Source: Serripes groenlandicus (lineage: Eukaryota; Mollusca; Bivalvia; Cardiida; Cardiidae). Taken from it: a stretch of 64,000 nt of DNA. A model generated the notes under the pieces. It worked only from the letters and a program-made list of their open reading frames with translations. It did not search any database and had not been told where the DNA came from. The position numbers were made by a program, and so were the translations under genes. The stretch is from assembly GCA_031761405.1 (NCBI GenBank), contig JASEVX010000013.1, positions 47,686,143-47,750,142 on the forward strand, written 5' to 3'. Below are positions 1-11,140 of this stretch, in pieces (the first letter of the stretch is position 1; every line of letters starts with the position of its first letter).

Positions 1-413
1 GTCAGGGAACCTCAGAGACACGCACAGAGACACAACATTGAGCAATTGACAACACATTATGTTGTGACATTAACCCCTTTCTAAAAATAAGAAATTTATA
101 TCAGACGTCTTTGAAATCACTTTGACAAAAACGTAAAATTGTCCATAAATCAGAGTTCAGCTAGTAAATAGATTTGAGAAAAATGAAAAACCGTTCATCG
201 CAATCCTTCCCTCCTTTTGCCATAATGTTTTTAAACAATTGTCTGCTGCAAAGGCGCCAGAAAACATTTATATGTGAACAGAACAGAACACAACACAACC
301 TTTATTATCTCAAACCACAATGTGGGTACACAAGAAAAACAATAAACATTAAACATGCAATTGTCACGAGACATGATGATGTGAGGTAGAGAAAGAGAAA
401 GAGAGATGGAGAC

Positions 414-445
<32 letters not shown>

Positions 446-514
446 GGAGAGAGAGATGGAAAGACAGAGAGCGAGAGAGGGAGAGAGACACAGAGAGAGA
501 CAGAGAGAGACATA

Positions 515-566
<52 letters not shown>

Positions 567-731
567 AAGAGAGAGAGAGAGAGAGAGAAAAAATGATTGT
601 AATTTTGGAAAATGCCGGATAGTATGATTAGTGTGTAGACATGGATCAGACTGTGTCAATATGCACACTGATTCCAGTCTACATTGTTCTCTGTTTCGTG
701 AGGTACATGATCACTATTAGATTAATAGGTT
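1..731. repeat. head block of duplicated unit alpha
   Basis: Non-coding. The start matches 47,551 onward (same opening GTCAGGGAACCTCAGAGAC) and, more loosely, 27,339 and 35,127. It holds a half copy of the dispersed 57-bp hairpin near 200-232, the tail motif GTCTGCTGCAAAGGCGCC and a GA microsatellite. After the microsatellite, a segment of about 150 bp (about 590-730) is the single-copy counterpart of the unit repeated six times at 48,112-49,085. Confidence 0.75.
389..592. repeat. GA/TA microsatellite
   Basis: An impure (GA)n tract with a short (TA)n stretch at about 413-431. It creates a spurious Ser-Leu-rich ORF on the minus strand. The counterpart in unit delta lies at 47,856-47,975. Confidence 0.95.
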
Positions 732-1096
732 TTTTGGATAGGGGCGTTTCGCGCCTATCCCATACTTATGCTGATTTCGAAAAGTCGGATTAAAGCTGCA
801 ACCACAGTCCACATGTGTATACCTACACCAAAATCGAGTTTTGATTGGTTATAATCTGCCTTTTCAACGATTTCATTGGTTCGACCGAATCACGAAAAAC
901 CATCCGCTTGCATTTATTAATCATCGGATACAAAATAGTTCTAACGAGTGAAACACACTTTGAACTATGATTGACCTTAATGTCAGTGGTGTAAGGTAAC
1001 GTCGACCGTGCTGTGACCCCATTAGTTTACAACAGTCGACTTACATAGAGAAATGTGCAAATCACTGTAAATACAATTATTGAAAGGAGTTGAAAC

Positions 1097-1153
1097 CATT
1101 GTGGCAAAAGTAGAAATTGCCTACGATAAGCAATTTCTCCTTTTGTCACAATG
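1097..1153. repeat. dispersed 57-bp hairpin, near-perfect copy
   Basis: 24-bp arms, CATTGTGGCAAAAGTAGAAA continuing into TTGC, and the inverted partner GCAATTTCTCCTTTTGTCAC continuing into AATG, separated by 9 bases. Other copies are at 9597-9651, 9901-9954, 27,522-27,578 and 35,227-35,283. Half copies are at about 200, 1283, 1640, 1795 and 47,735. It is usually followed by GTCGTCTGCTGCA and a GGGAAA..GGTTA tail. Confidence 0.85.
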
Positions 1154-2136
1154 TTTCCGATTGTCGTCTGCTGCACATGCGTCTGTAAGCGGGAAATGGT
1201 TACATCCTCCCCATGGAAGCGGAACCATTTCCGTCATAATATAACAGTTCGAATATTGAAATATTGTTGAAATTGGAGCTATTGCTGACAATGAACAATT
1301 TCTCCTTTTCACACAATGCTTTCAAACACGTTTCAAATTAATTCTTTTCATATTTAAACGTTTTAATGTGGACATTCTTTTACTCTATCTCCTTTCCGGA
1401 CACATTTTGAATAACATGCTAGAGATTAATGATAACGAGCAATATCGCCTTACATCAAAAGGAAAAATATATAGTTTATACATAGCTTTGTGGAAAAAGA
1501 GGAAATGGGTCACAAATAACCATTCTGCAGCCGTCTGCTGCACATGCGTCAAAAAGCGACGTTAAACGGGAAAGGATTGAACCGTTTCTGTTATAGCAAC
1601 TTAGTTACATACGAATGTTGAAAGTATATTTGCCTACGGAGCAACTGCTGACAATTAGCAATTCCTCCTTTCCAAACAATGCTTTGAAACATGAATCAAT
1701 TTTTTTCTATAACCTAGATAACGAAAATATTTGTCTACAGTTATTATTTTAACCTTTGCCCCTTTAAGACACATTTGACTAACCTTAACAGATAAATGAT
1801 AATCAGCAAGTTTGTCTTTTTCCACAATGTTTTAATTACTATTCAAAATAATACTTTCAGGCTTAGTTAAATGTTGTTTGCTGTATATTTAGTCTACGTG
1901 GTCAAGGGTAAGGACTTGTTATTACATAATCCGTCCAAAGAGAGAGGTCCTACTGTGTATACATGCCATGAAAGAATGGTACTAAGGGTCTCACCGCTAC
2001 TGGAGAATTGTTGGTAAAACAGGTCGCGTGTTGTGTTGAATATTCTCACGTGTCGCTGTATGTCGACCCAACTAGGACATAGGAATTAAATCTACAAATT
2101 AGAGATAAGATTTCAACACTGATTGATTGTGGTTTA

Positions 2137-2335
2137 ACGCCGTTTTTAACATTTTCTACGTTATATCACGGCGGCCAGTTCATCTACAAATATGTTTCCT
2201 GGTTTTCTCACACCAGTACTCCACACATTAATCTTCCCAACCAACTGGGTTCTTTTTCACATAGACTTAGCCCATTTGTGAAAGACGAATGACGCATGTC
2301 GCATTGACTTTTGTCAAACGTCGGAAAGAAAGTTG
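2137..2335 (-). repeat. old SINE copy inside H1
   Basis: It matches the body of the SINE at 5424-5694 (GTTTAACGCCG, ATATCACGGCGG, CACACCAGTACTC, TTTCACATAGA) with many differences. Orientation is minus, with the tail end at the lower coordinate. Confidence 0.7.
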
Positions 2336-3918
2336 GCCGAAAATGTCAACATACACACGATTTATAACCGCAAGGTCATTATTTATTTTATAATTGAGGC
2401 GCTTCTACCGATTTTGGGACTAAAATTATAATGTTTATGCATTTGCGCTAATTGAAGATTCAACGTTCGTCAACGTGTAAGCTAGTCCTAGACGTATCTG
2501 TTGACAAATAAACTAGAAGTATAGTCTAAATAGGTATTTGTAAATTAACCTTGTACGGTCCCATTTCGGAGATACAATTAATTTGCAAATACTTTACAAA
2601 TACCATAATCTAAGCTTTCCTAAGCACAGACGTGTTTTGACGCATCGAACCAGTCTTCTGTAATCAATACTTTATAAGTTGTCTCTGTCTGTAAAGCTTG
2701 GAGGTATAATCCGGTGTCAGGCCGGCTGTCTGCCTGAATATGCATTCGTCCGTCCGTCATGGATTGCATGTATTGGTCAAAACGTTGTTTCTGTATGGCA
2801 GATTTATTTGAAAGTGGTCACACTTATACCGTGTGATCAGGAGAACGGCAACATACTAGGTACATAACTCTGGTCTGCTTATCTTAGTTATCTTCATTTT
2901 TCCTTATTTAGTTCAGCGATTAATTTCGATTGTATCCATTTCCAAACTTGGTTTGTAGGTAACTTATGACCTACACATTTGCAGTGCACCATTACCATAA
3001 CTTTAGCATGCTGCGTTTGGAGTGTGTATATTTTTGTCTGTTCATGTTCTCACTTATTATATGACTTTCGCATGAAAAACACATGCCCTTGTTTTGTTAA
3101 TGAGTGTTTCCCAAGCGTTGTACTTTGTCCAGAGCGACTGACTGTCTGTCCGTCTTTGTGTTCATCCATCCATCCGTCTGTCCGTTACGGTTTGCATTAA
3201 TGGGTCAAAACTTTGTTTCTGTTTCGCGGATCCATTTCAAAGTCGTCACACGTATACATTGGGATTAAGAGATCGATACAATATTTTGAACACAAATCTG
3301 ATCTGGTTTTTTAGGTGTAAAACTCATTTTTCATTTCTTCGGTTATTGTCTCAATAGATGTCCAATGTATCAATTTAAGACGTGTTGTATAGGAAACTCA
3401 GAGCTACAGATGTGCAGTGCAAAAGAAACATAACTCTAGCATGCTTTCGATTGTCTTTCATTTATCAGCATGATTACAAAATACATTGTGAATCTTTAGT
3501 GATTTCTGAACTGGAAATATTTTAATTAAGGGTCGCTGCTCTGTTTTTTGTCAATCTTTTTATTTTGTTTATACAAGAAAAAGGTGAAACTTTGATAAAT
3601 TAGGTATTTGTATCGTATAGGCAGGCAATATGTGTGCTTCGCACATTTTTGGTTTGGTTTGTTTAAAGGTCATTGTTTCAACAATGTTTGTCTATATTAT
3701 CTATGCCATATATTTTCAACTTACATATGCCCCTATACCACCAGCCCTTTCAGCGCTTTGATTTAAAATGTGTTTATGATTAAGTGTGTTAATAAAACGT
3801 TCTGTTTATATGATAAATAGCACTGCTGTTTACAAAATAGAGGCATGCTATTTTTAGAACGTGTAGTGGTATATTTACATCAATGATAAAATTTGAGTCA
3901 CCGTCTAATTTGCATATA

Positions 3919-4579
3919 CACCGTATGGGAGCGACACCGGATATTGGTATTAAGTGAGGCGAGAGAAAGGCTAAAGCAACTTGACCAAAGCGTAAGTTTT
4001 ATCCAAATTATTACATTTCTCAGAATCTGACATGCCCTATCATATATGTATTCATCCATAACAAGCTCCGCCGTCAATCAAACCTAGAATTATTCCGCAA
4101 GGGTGCCATATACTTTATATCGCTCGTAAAACATGACATCTAGTACCGGTAAAACAAATGTATCCGTCAACTTCATTCCCTTTAAAATTGTTTAATTTCA
4201 GCTCAATAAGTGCAAGTCTGGTCAGTTTTTATCCGTCATTATCTACATATTATGTAGATGTAACTTCTTCTTAGTTTTGATTCCAATCAACGACAAAATC
4301 TTATTTTTTTAAATGTACGGCGGCTTACATGTTGTGTGTACGGCTCATTGATATTCCACAAATAGAAAGTGTACGGCTTCTTAAAAAAACATTTATATCA
4401 TCCACACCTTAAAAGTACAATTACGACACTATATCGTGCACACAACGGAAACACTCGTTTTTGTAGAAATACAAGGGCATTTTGGTTTCATTTCGATGCA
4501 GTATGCCGTACATTACAATAGTAGTATGCCGTACATCAACGTCTCAACATACGGTGCAACAACATGCTCCCATACGGTG
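3919..4579. mobile_element. 661-bp non-autonomous DNA transposon with 14-bp perfect TIRs
   Basis: Termini are CACCGTATGGGAGC (3919-3932) and its exact inverse GCTCCCATACGGTG (4566-4579). Both flanks read ATATA (3914-3918 and 4580-4584), a candidate 5-bp target duplication, though low complexity weakens it. The interior carries GTACGGC three times direct (4315, 4338, 4371) and twice inverted (4505, 4528), like iterated transposase sites. There is no ORF. CAC-starting ends recall CACTA/Chapaev (CMC) elements, but that is only a suggestion. Confidence 0.75.
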
Positions 4580-4885
4580 ATATACTACACATTCATCATG
4601 TAGGGATAGCTTTAGTGCATACACCTGTACCCATGTACATGTATATTAAGTCACTCGAAGTAACCTCCCTTGCAATTTGTTCTACTTCCTTTCAAACCGA
4701 AAGTGGACTTTGAAAAAACATAAAGGCGAAAACGCTATTTATTCGTGCCTGCTACTTATCTTTTAAAAAACAAAGGTATGTATAAATTAGTTAAAATTAA
4801 ATACCCATTGTGTTAACCCTTTGACGTCTGAAACCGATTGTGTGAAACCTGTGCCACCAGTGTATATTGAGACCAGTCGTCTGAT
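4580..4885. repeat. duplicated segment shared with 27,660, 35,450 and 49,615
   Basis: It contains the landmark AAGTCACTCGAAGTAACCTC and the run ending in GTCTGATC. It is present in units beta, gamma and delta. No gene is seen. Confidence 0.75.
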
Positions 4886-5160
4886 CAGGGACAATATATA
4901 CAATAATTGATTGCTATTATCACTATGCATAATTTGTATACAGGTATATCTGTTTACATTTACAATACAAAAGATACTGGTTGATTGTACTGTAGATTAC
5001 AGTTCGGTATTTCTACAAAAGCCTGTCCTATTTGTTGTTAATATGAATTAATGTTTTTATCATGTGTGGAAGTACTAATAGAGTACACAGAAAGTACTCG
5101 TACTGACCATTTTGCTTAAGTACTCAAAACTCAAAGTATTTAAGTGTTTTATTTGGGGGT

Positions 5161-5290
5161 TTAAGCCGTTTTCAACATTATTTCAGTTATATCACGAAAA
5201 AGGCTAGAAAATGTGCAGCGACTGGGGATTGAACCTGTGACATCAGGTTTCAAATCCCTGACGCTAACCACTCGACCACGGCGGATACTT
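5161..5290 (-). repeat. SINE copy with tRNA-like head, internally deleted
   Basis: The minus strand reads a tRNA-like head (A-box GTGGTCGAGTGG, B-box CAGGTTCAATCCCC, anticodon loop TTTGAAA) followed by a body remnant ending in AACGGCTTAAAC at the lower coordinate. The A/B boxes are intact but the acceptor stem is not, so it is not called a tRNA gene. Confidence 0.7.
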
Positions 5291-5423
5291 GTACTCATAA
5301 TATAACACAAGTAATGAGAACTGCTGACAGACACAAGCATATGCATACACTGTGACAGATATATCGATGTCACCGCAAGAGGATGACACTATGCACTGCA
5401 GTTAATGAGTTATGGGGAAATGA

Positions 5424-5694
5424 TTTGTTTGTTTGTTTGTTTGGAGTTTAACGCCGCTTTCAACAGCTTTGGTCATATCACGGCGGTCAGTGCACCTACC
5501 CATGTTTTCCTGGCTTTCCCACACCAGTACTTACACAACATTCTTTCGAAGCCACTGACTACTTTCTCACATAGATCAGAGGTGAGAGGCAATGGAAAAC
5601 ATCGCCCGAAAGAATGTCGCCACAACCGGGTATCGAACCCGTGACCTCCAGATCACGAGTCAGATACGCTACCAATTGAGCTACCCGGCCGGGG
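5424..5694 (-). mobile_element. full-length tRNA-derived SINE with 13-bp target duplication
   Basis: A 271-bp element on the minus strand. Perfect direct repeats TATGGGGAAATGA flank it (5411-5423 and 5695-5707). The head is at 5630-5692 and the tail is a CAAA run (seen as TTTG on plus). The body is identical by eye to 47,220-47,386, which suggests recent activity. Confidence 0.93.
5630..5692 (-). other. tRNA-like SINE head (Pol III promoter)
   Basis: On the minus strand: A-box TAGCTCAATTGG, anticodon-loop-like CTCGTGA (position suggests CGT, Thr-like) and B-box GGGTTCGATACC. The anticodon stem has a mismatch and no matched acceptor stem is present, so it serves as a SINE promoter rather than a tRNA gene. 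Confidence 0.8.
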
Positions 5695-6119
5695 TATGGG
5701 GAAATGAAAGAAATCTGTTTGAAATACCTTGGTTTGTATAGTTAAGCTCTTGAAATGTGTCTTTGACTGAACCTTGAGGCTGAGAGAGGTGCTTTTTGGT
5801 GCGTTTTCTACGTCCAATCCTTTTTCTATGACTAATTCGACCCATTTTCCTTTTGAGGCTGGATTATATTTATTTGATCTAAAAGGAAAAATAAATTTAT
5901 TTAGCCATTTCACAAAACAATACTCGCCTTGTTGTCATTGTTATGTGTATGTTCACCAAATGTTCTTATAGAATGTGTGGGCTTGGAATTTTATAATGCA
6001 TGTATGCTGTTCATGAATACAAAATGTGTATTAGTTTTTAGATAAATATGTATAAATCATGGTTTTAGTTTCTATTCACAATAGATAACAGCTGCACTTC
6101 TTGTAAATTGATATTAAAT

Positions 6120-7020
6120 CCTTATTTGATGCAGTAAAGACATGAAAACTGTGTCTCAAAGTAGACATGTTTTCCTTAGTTGGCTGTGATTATGAATTGA
6201 TGTAAAATAGCAAAATAGGGCAAATCCAGAACATGAATAAAACATTTCTTGTAAAATAATACTTTATCCTTTTGTGATGCAGTAGAGACTTGAAAACTGT
6301 GTCTCAAAATAGACATGTTTTCCTTGATTATTAAGAACTGATGTAAAATAGCAAAATAGGGCAAACTCAGAACATGAATAAAACATTTAAAAAGACAAGT
6401 TATACATTATTAATGATAAAGGTACACTTTATAGCATCTCAACTTCTTGTAAAATAATACTTTAACAGTTTTTGATGCAGTAGATACTTGAAAACTATTT
6501 TTCGAAGTAGACAAGTTTTTCTTGATGGCTGAGAAGTTTGATTACAAATTGATGCAATAGAGCAAAATAGGGCAAATTCAAAACATGAATAAAACATTTA
6601 AAAAGACAAGTTATACATTATTAATGATAAAGTTACACTTTATAGCATCTCAACTTCTTGGAAAATAATACTTTATCATTTGTTTATGCAGTTAGGACAT
6701 GAAAACTATTTTTCGAAGTAGACAAGTTTTTCTTGATGGCTGAGAAGATTGATTACAAATTGATGCAATAGAGCAAAATAGGGCAAATTCAAAACATGAA
6801 TAAAACATTTAAAAAGACAAGTTATACATTATTAATGATAAACGTACACTTTATAGCATCTCAACTTCTTGGAAAATAATACTTTATCATTTGTTTATGC
6901 AGTTAGGACATGAAAAGTGTTTTTCAATGTAGACAAGTTTTTCTTGATGGCCGAGAAGTTTTGATTACAAATTGATGCAATAGAGCAAAACGAGCAAAAC
7001 GAGGCGAATTCAGGACACAA
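6120..7020. repeat. tandem repeat, about 150 to 215 bp units
   Basis: About five units, each with GATGCAGTA..GACATGAAAAC, GTAGACAAGTTTTTCTTGAT, GCAAAATAGGGCAAATTC and ACATGAATAAAACATTT. Early units are shorter (about 150 bp). Later ones gain a segment with AAGACAAGTTATACATTATT. Confidence 0.9.
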
Positions 7021-7500
7021 ATAAAACAATAAAAATGACAAGTGGGACATTATAAATGATTAAGATACACAGTTATATAATCTATTTATCTTTTGAGCAA
7101 TTAACCATGAAATTTGAACCTTATTCCAACCATTTATCGTCCGTAACAATGTGATGTTTCTCGCTTCGCCATCGATTGAAATTTATCAACTTCCTTTGTT
7201 TACAATTTTCCAATGATTGTCGCAACCAAACTTAGCCTTAAAACGATCATTTTTAAAAAGATTTTCTCAATTATATATCCTATGATTCTTAATGCTGACA
7301 TTCATTAAATTAAAAATTATGTTTTTGTACTCTATTAAAGTCAATCAAGTGAAATAAAATATCATACCTTTTGCCCAATGTATTCGTAAAGATGGCGACG
7401 GTAAAATGAGGCCACCGCTAGAGTTCTCGCGAAATCTCGCGAAGTCCGAGATTTAATCGATATTTTCGTCGACGCGTATCCCTGTTATACACGGTCCCTG

Positions 7501-8230
7501 GTCTGATCAACCTCTTTACAGTTGAACCAATATTAGGTTATACCTGGGACTACTAATACGTATTAAGGTTATACAAACATTTACGACTCATCGATATTTT
7601 TTCTAGCCGAGTAGCTCGAATGATATTTTTAAAAATCCTTGCTTGATATATTTTCAAAATAATACAAATACTTGTCAATGTGTTTGAGTATCAACAGCAA
7701 AGTGTTCAATTCAGTAACAAAATATATATGTTGTAGCAATTAGCAAAAGATTCAGTCTCCTAATTGAATGATTTACATTTGATTTTTTAATTTTGTAAAA
7801 TAACTCATCTTTTGAGTACCTACAACATAGTTTTAAGTCAACAATGAAATACAATTTTATGAGAAATGATCAATAACCCAGGACTCATCTCCAAGGACAC
7901 AGGAAAATTTATATTTGAATTGTGAATTTTGTAACACAACATGAGGCTTAATTTAGTAATAACATATTTCGGAGCAATAGTCAATTTACTCATGAATCCT
8001 TTTATATTGAACTTATCATGTTAGTTTATGTTGGGCAAATGAATAGTTGACAAGTAACTTTTGAGCATTAAGCATTTTCATAGTATATGAATACCACACT
8101 GTATTGAATATACAACGGTTGACGGGTGTTTAGAATACTACAATAGGAACAAAGGTACTTACTTTCTAATTCAGTGGTTCGAATGGTGTTATAAGACATC
8201 CAGAGTGAAATACAGAGTGTTCAAAGCAGA
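7501..8230. repeat. duplicated block alpha, shared with 49,890-50,530
   Basis: Collinear with delta, for example AATACTTGTCAATGTGTTTG. No coding potential is seen. Confidence 0.8.
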
Positions 8231-8239
8231 GTAGACACC

Positions 8240-8500
8240 ATTCTGAGTCTGTGACTGTCAATACAGGGGCCAATATTTTTTCCGACGTTTGAGAAATGTT
8301 ACTGTCACATGCATCATTCGTCTATCACCAACGGGCCGTTTAACAGTCTATGTGGAAAAGCAGCTTATTCCTTGAAAAGTATGTTATGTTGTGTACTGGT
8401 GTCGGAACAACCAGGAAACGCAAGAGTAGGTGAACTGGTTGCCCTGAAAAAGTTGATCAATTATTGAAAGCAGCATTAAACCCTAATCAATCAATCATTC
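8240..8500 (+). repeat. old SINE relic, plus strand
   Basis: The body runs inverted relative to the 5.4-kb SINE (GTGTACTGGTGTCGG, GAAACGCAAGAGTAGGTG, AAAGCAGCATTAAACCC) and ends in an AATC-repeat tail. It shares its site with 50,540-50,800, so it predates the alpha/delta duplication. Confidence 0.75.
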
Positions 8501-8589
8501 TGAGCGGTGTAACTATAGTAATAGTGTTGTAAGTATAAATAAGATATTTGGAAAGCAAATTTAAACACACTTATTTGTGAAATAATGAT

Positions 8590-8870
8590 CAAACTGTTGA
8601 ATAAGAGTAATCTCCATTCTGTGTGGTATGAACCTAAAACGTAAAGTAATATTTACACCTTTCATGTACCATTAAGTATAATACTGTTAAATCAGAGTAA
8701 TCTCCATTCTGTGTGGTATGAACCTAACACTTTAAATAATATTTACACCTTTCAGGTACCAATAAGTATAATACTGTTGAATCTGAGTAATCTCCAGTCT
8801 GTGTGGTATGGACCTAAAACTTTAAATACTATTTACACCTTTCAGGTACCAATAAGTATTCTATTGTTCA
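8590..8870. repeat. 90-bp tandem repeat, three units
   Basis: Unit marker: TCCATTCTGTGTGGTATGAA, AATATTTACACCTTTCA, TACCAATAAGTATA. In delta the same site has about nine units (50,900-51,680). Confidence 0.9.
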
Positions 8871-9150
8871 ACGTTGAGTAAACACCATTATGGATGATAT
8901 AACCCTTATGCTGTTGAAAAGGAGAGTAAACACCAGTATGGGTGCTATAATTATAATACTTTTGCAAGTAGAGTAAACATCATTGTGGGTTCTATAATTA
9001 TAATACTGTTTAAAGTAGAGTATACACCATTCTGGGCTCTATAATTATGATACTGTTCAACGATTGAAAGTAGAATAAACACCATAAAGGGTTTAATTAT
9101 TACACCGTTGGAAGCAGTGTAAACACCATTCAAGGTGATACAAGACGAAT
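8870..9150. repeat. 46-47 bp minisatellite segment
   Basis: First part of the main family: TATAATACTGTTGAAAGTAG, then AGTAAACACCATTCTGGGTG, CTATAAT. Confidence 0.95.
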
Positions 9151-11140
9151 GTTTGATGTAAAGCATCAAAGAGAAGCCGCAATATTTCGTTTCACATGAA
9201 GAAATAAGAAAAAAGATCATTTAAATCCACAAACATTAGAACAATTTAATCTGTAGTCAGTAATGCTGATATCGATTATTGAAGATATAAGTTTTAGGTA
9301 GGATATTTAACCTGGCAGGGTCTGTGTTAAGTAAATGAGATAATTTAAAGTTAAGCTGATCATAAAAAGTGACATATAATACTAAAGATAAATGGACAAG
9401 AGGTTATGATAAATTTAAATTAGTACCAAAAACAATCAACTATTTGTATTGAACACACGCCCTGTTATGATAACGGTTTATCAAATAATGCTGACACACA
9501 GAAAATCTGTTTTTCGTTTGTATCGGTAAGTCCTAATAAATTATCAAGTAAAAAAATCTCTATAAATGATCGTATGATAATTGAAAAGTGTTGAATTATT
9601 GTAGCAAATGTAGATATCGCTCATTATGAGCAATTTCTCTTTTTGCCACAATGATTTCATTGATGTTTACTCTGACAGAAAATCTCTATAAATGATAAGT
9701 AAGATAATTGAAAAGAGTTGAAACTATTGTGGCAAATTTAGCAACTGAAAATCAAAGCTGTCGGATTACAAACGCACAATCTCGAGTTGACGAAACTGAT
9801 ATGAACTCGTGTCGTGATTAGCATTCAGAAAATCAACTAAACGTATTTCTATGTACACGTAATCCGAAAGACTGACAATAGCTGCAGCGACTTTTGAAAA
9901 CATTGTGACAAAAAGAGAAATTGATCACGAGGAATTTATCCTTTTGCTACAATGTTTTCTACTTTATGTCCATAAATTATACTTTCATTTAGCAAGATGT
10001 TCCAATTTTTAATAATGTGCTACGTATAATGGAAAGGCTTAACATAGGAACTAGTTTAAATTTTGTTGAAAACGTTAAACCAGTGCTTGAACATTTACTT
10101 GAATTTATTTCTAAAACTGTAAATTTACCAGTTGATATAAGAGTTGAAATGCTGTCTACATTTACAGTGATAAGTTAAATACAGTTCAGTTAATCCGATC
10201 ACACTTTGTTTGTAAGAACCAGAATATTTCATTTCATTTAAGTATTCTGGATGTTCACATCGCATCCGTGATAAAACATGTTGTTGGCTAGGCAAAATAC
10301 ACCGATATCGTGTTTACCGCGATATTCATGAAATGTGGAGCTGCAACAGCGAAAAATAACGAAATTGATCTTGAAACAGATATTTCTGTGGTTTAAATCT
10401 TTTCACGTCTGCATTTTGCGATGACAATTGTACTCAAAGTTAACTTTGAATCCAGTATGTACTGAACATGAAAGTCAGATTATTAAAAGCAAAGCAAATG
10501 AAAAATGTATGTGAAATTGTGATAAAAATGAAAATCTATAAATAGACTATAGATGAATGGTACTGTCTTTTATTTTAGCTCTTAACTTGATTCGGGAACC
10601 AGAGTCGCTGCGTGGCCGCTTACGACATTTACACACTAGACCAAATTGAGATCAGTTTAAAACGCGTTGATGAATACGGATTAAATCTAAAACGTGGACT
10701 AAATATTAAGATTTAGATTTAGACAAATATCTAAATTGAAAAGTTTAGTGAATACGGGACGAGGCTTCTTCGTCTAATTACTGCGTAATATATCATAGCA
10801 TGTCATTTTAAGAAACCAGACTACATTTACAAATTCAATAAAAGGGTTCTCTATTTTACTGTCTAGAGTAGATACAGTATGAATTTCGCTTAAATAAAAA
10901 TGTACATACATTCAATTAATATACTGGCCTTTGTCTTTTGTTTTTAATTTGTAAAACTCACACATGTATATAGAGTGTAAAAAGGATGTTTTAAAAGTCA
11001 TTATCTTAAATTAATGTACTTAGAAAGGACAAAGAGAAATCAAGATATGTGGTCACGCTGGCAGGTCTAAATATTCTCCTTGATCGAAAATTAAAAGCAT
11101 CCCTACAGGAAGCCGCCTCTTGGCGACTTCCAATAATTAC
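9150..11140. other. non-coding interval with two dispersed hairpins
   Basis: It holds the hairpins at 9597-9651 and 9901-9954 and a 49-codon ORF at 10,029-10,178 (separate entry). No counterpart was recognised in delta. Otherwise AT-rich with nothing supportable. Confidence 0.5.
10029..10178 (+). CDS. short unassigned ORF, 49 codons
   Basis: The frame opens with MERLNIGTSLNF and ends VEMLSTFTVIS then TAA. The residue mix looks more protein-like than that of the surrounding random ORFs, but no family is recognised. There is no visible splice context, neighbour gene or second copy. It may be chance or a scrap of a mobile-element protein. Confidence 0.12.
   Translation: MERLNIGTSLNFVENVKPVLEHLLEFISKTVNLPVDIRVEMLSTFTVIS

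Larger units (their letters stand above)
732..3763 (+). mobile_element. H1: 3.0-kb hairpin-capped Helentron/HINE-like element
   Basis: The 5' end is TTTTGGATAGGGGCG folding back on CGCCTATCC. The 3' end has a near match of that terminus inverted (TGCCCCTATACC, 3728-3739), then the hairpin AGCCCT-TTC-AGCGCT (3743-3757) and TTGATT. Unit delta lacks the insertion: GGTTTATAAAGTGTG at about 49,088 joins the two flanks. The interior has no gene. It holds four full or half dispersed hairpins (1097-1835), an old SINE (2137-2335) and two diverged tandem segments (about 2680 and 3120) with CCGTCCGTC runs. Helentron/HINE assignment is inference from architecture. Confidence 0.6.
4886..7500. mobile_element. 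2.6-kb hAT-like non-autonomous element
   Basis: The ends are CAGGGAC... and ...GTCCCTG. The flank GTCTGATC occurs on both sides (4879-4886 and 7501-7508; one C is shared with the element end). Unit delta has a single GTCTGATC at about 49,889 with nothing inserted, so this is a filled/empty pair. The 7-8 bp duplication and CAGGG start fit hAT (family knowledge). There is no transposase; the body holds two SINEs and a 210-bp tandem repeat. Confidence 0.75.

Noticed and set aside
231..668. 145-codon minus-strand ORF rich in Ser-Leu
   Set aside because: It is the translation of a GA microsatellite. The same applies to 47,822-48,055.
5216..5285. Functional tRNA-Ser gene on the minus strand
   Set aside because: A/B boxes are present but the acceptor stem does not pair and a SINE body follows.
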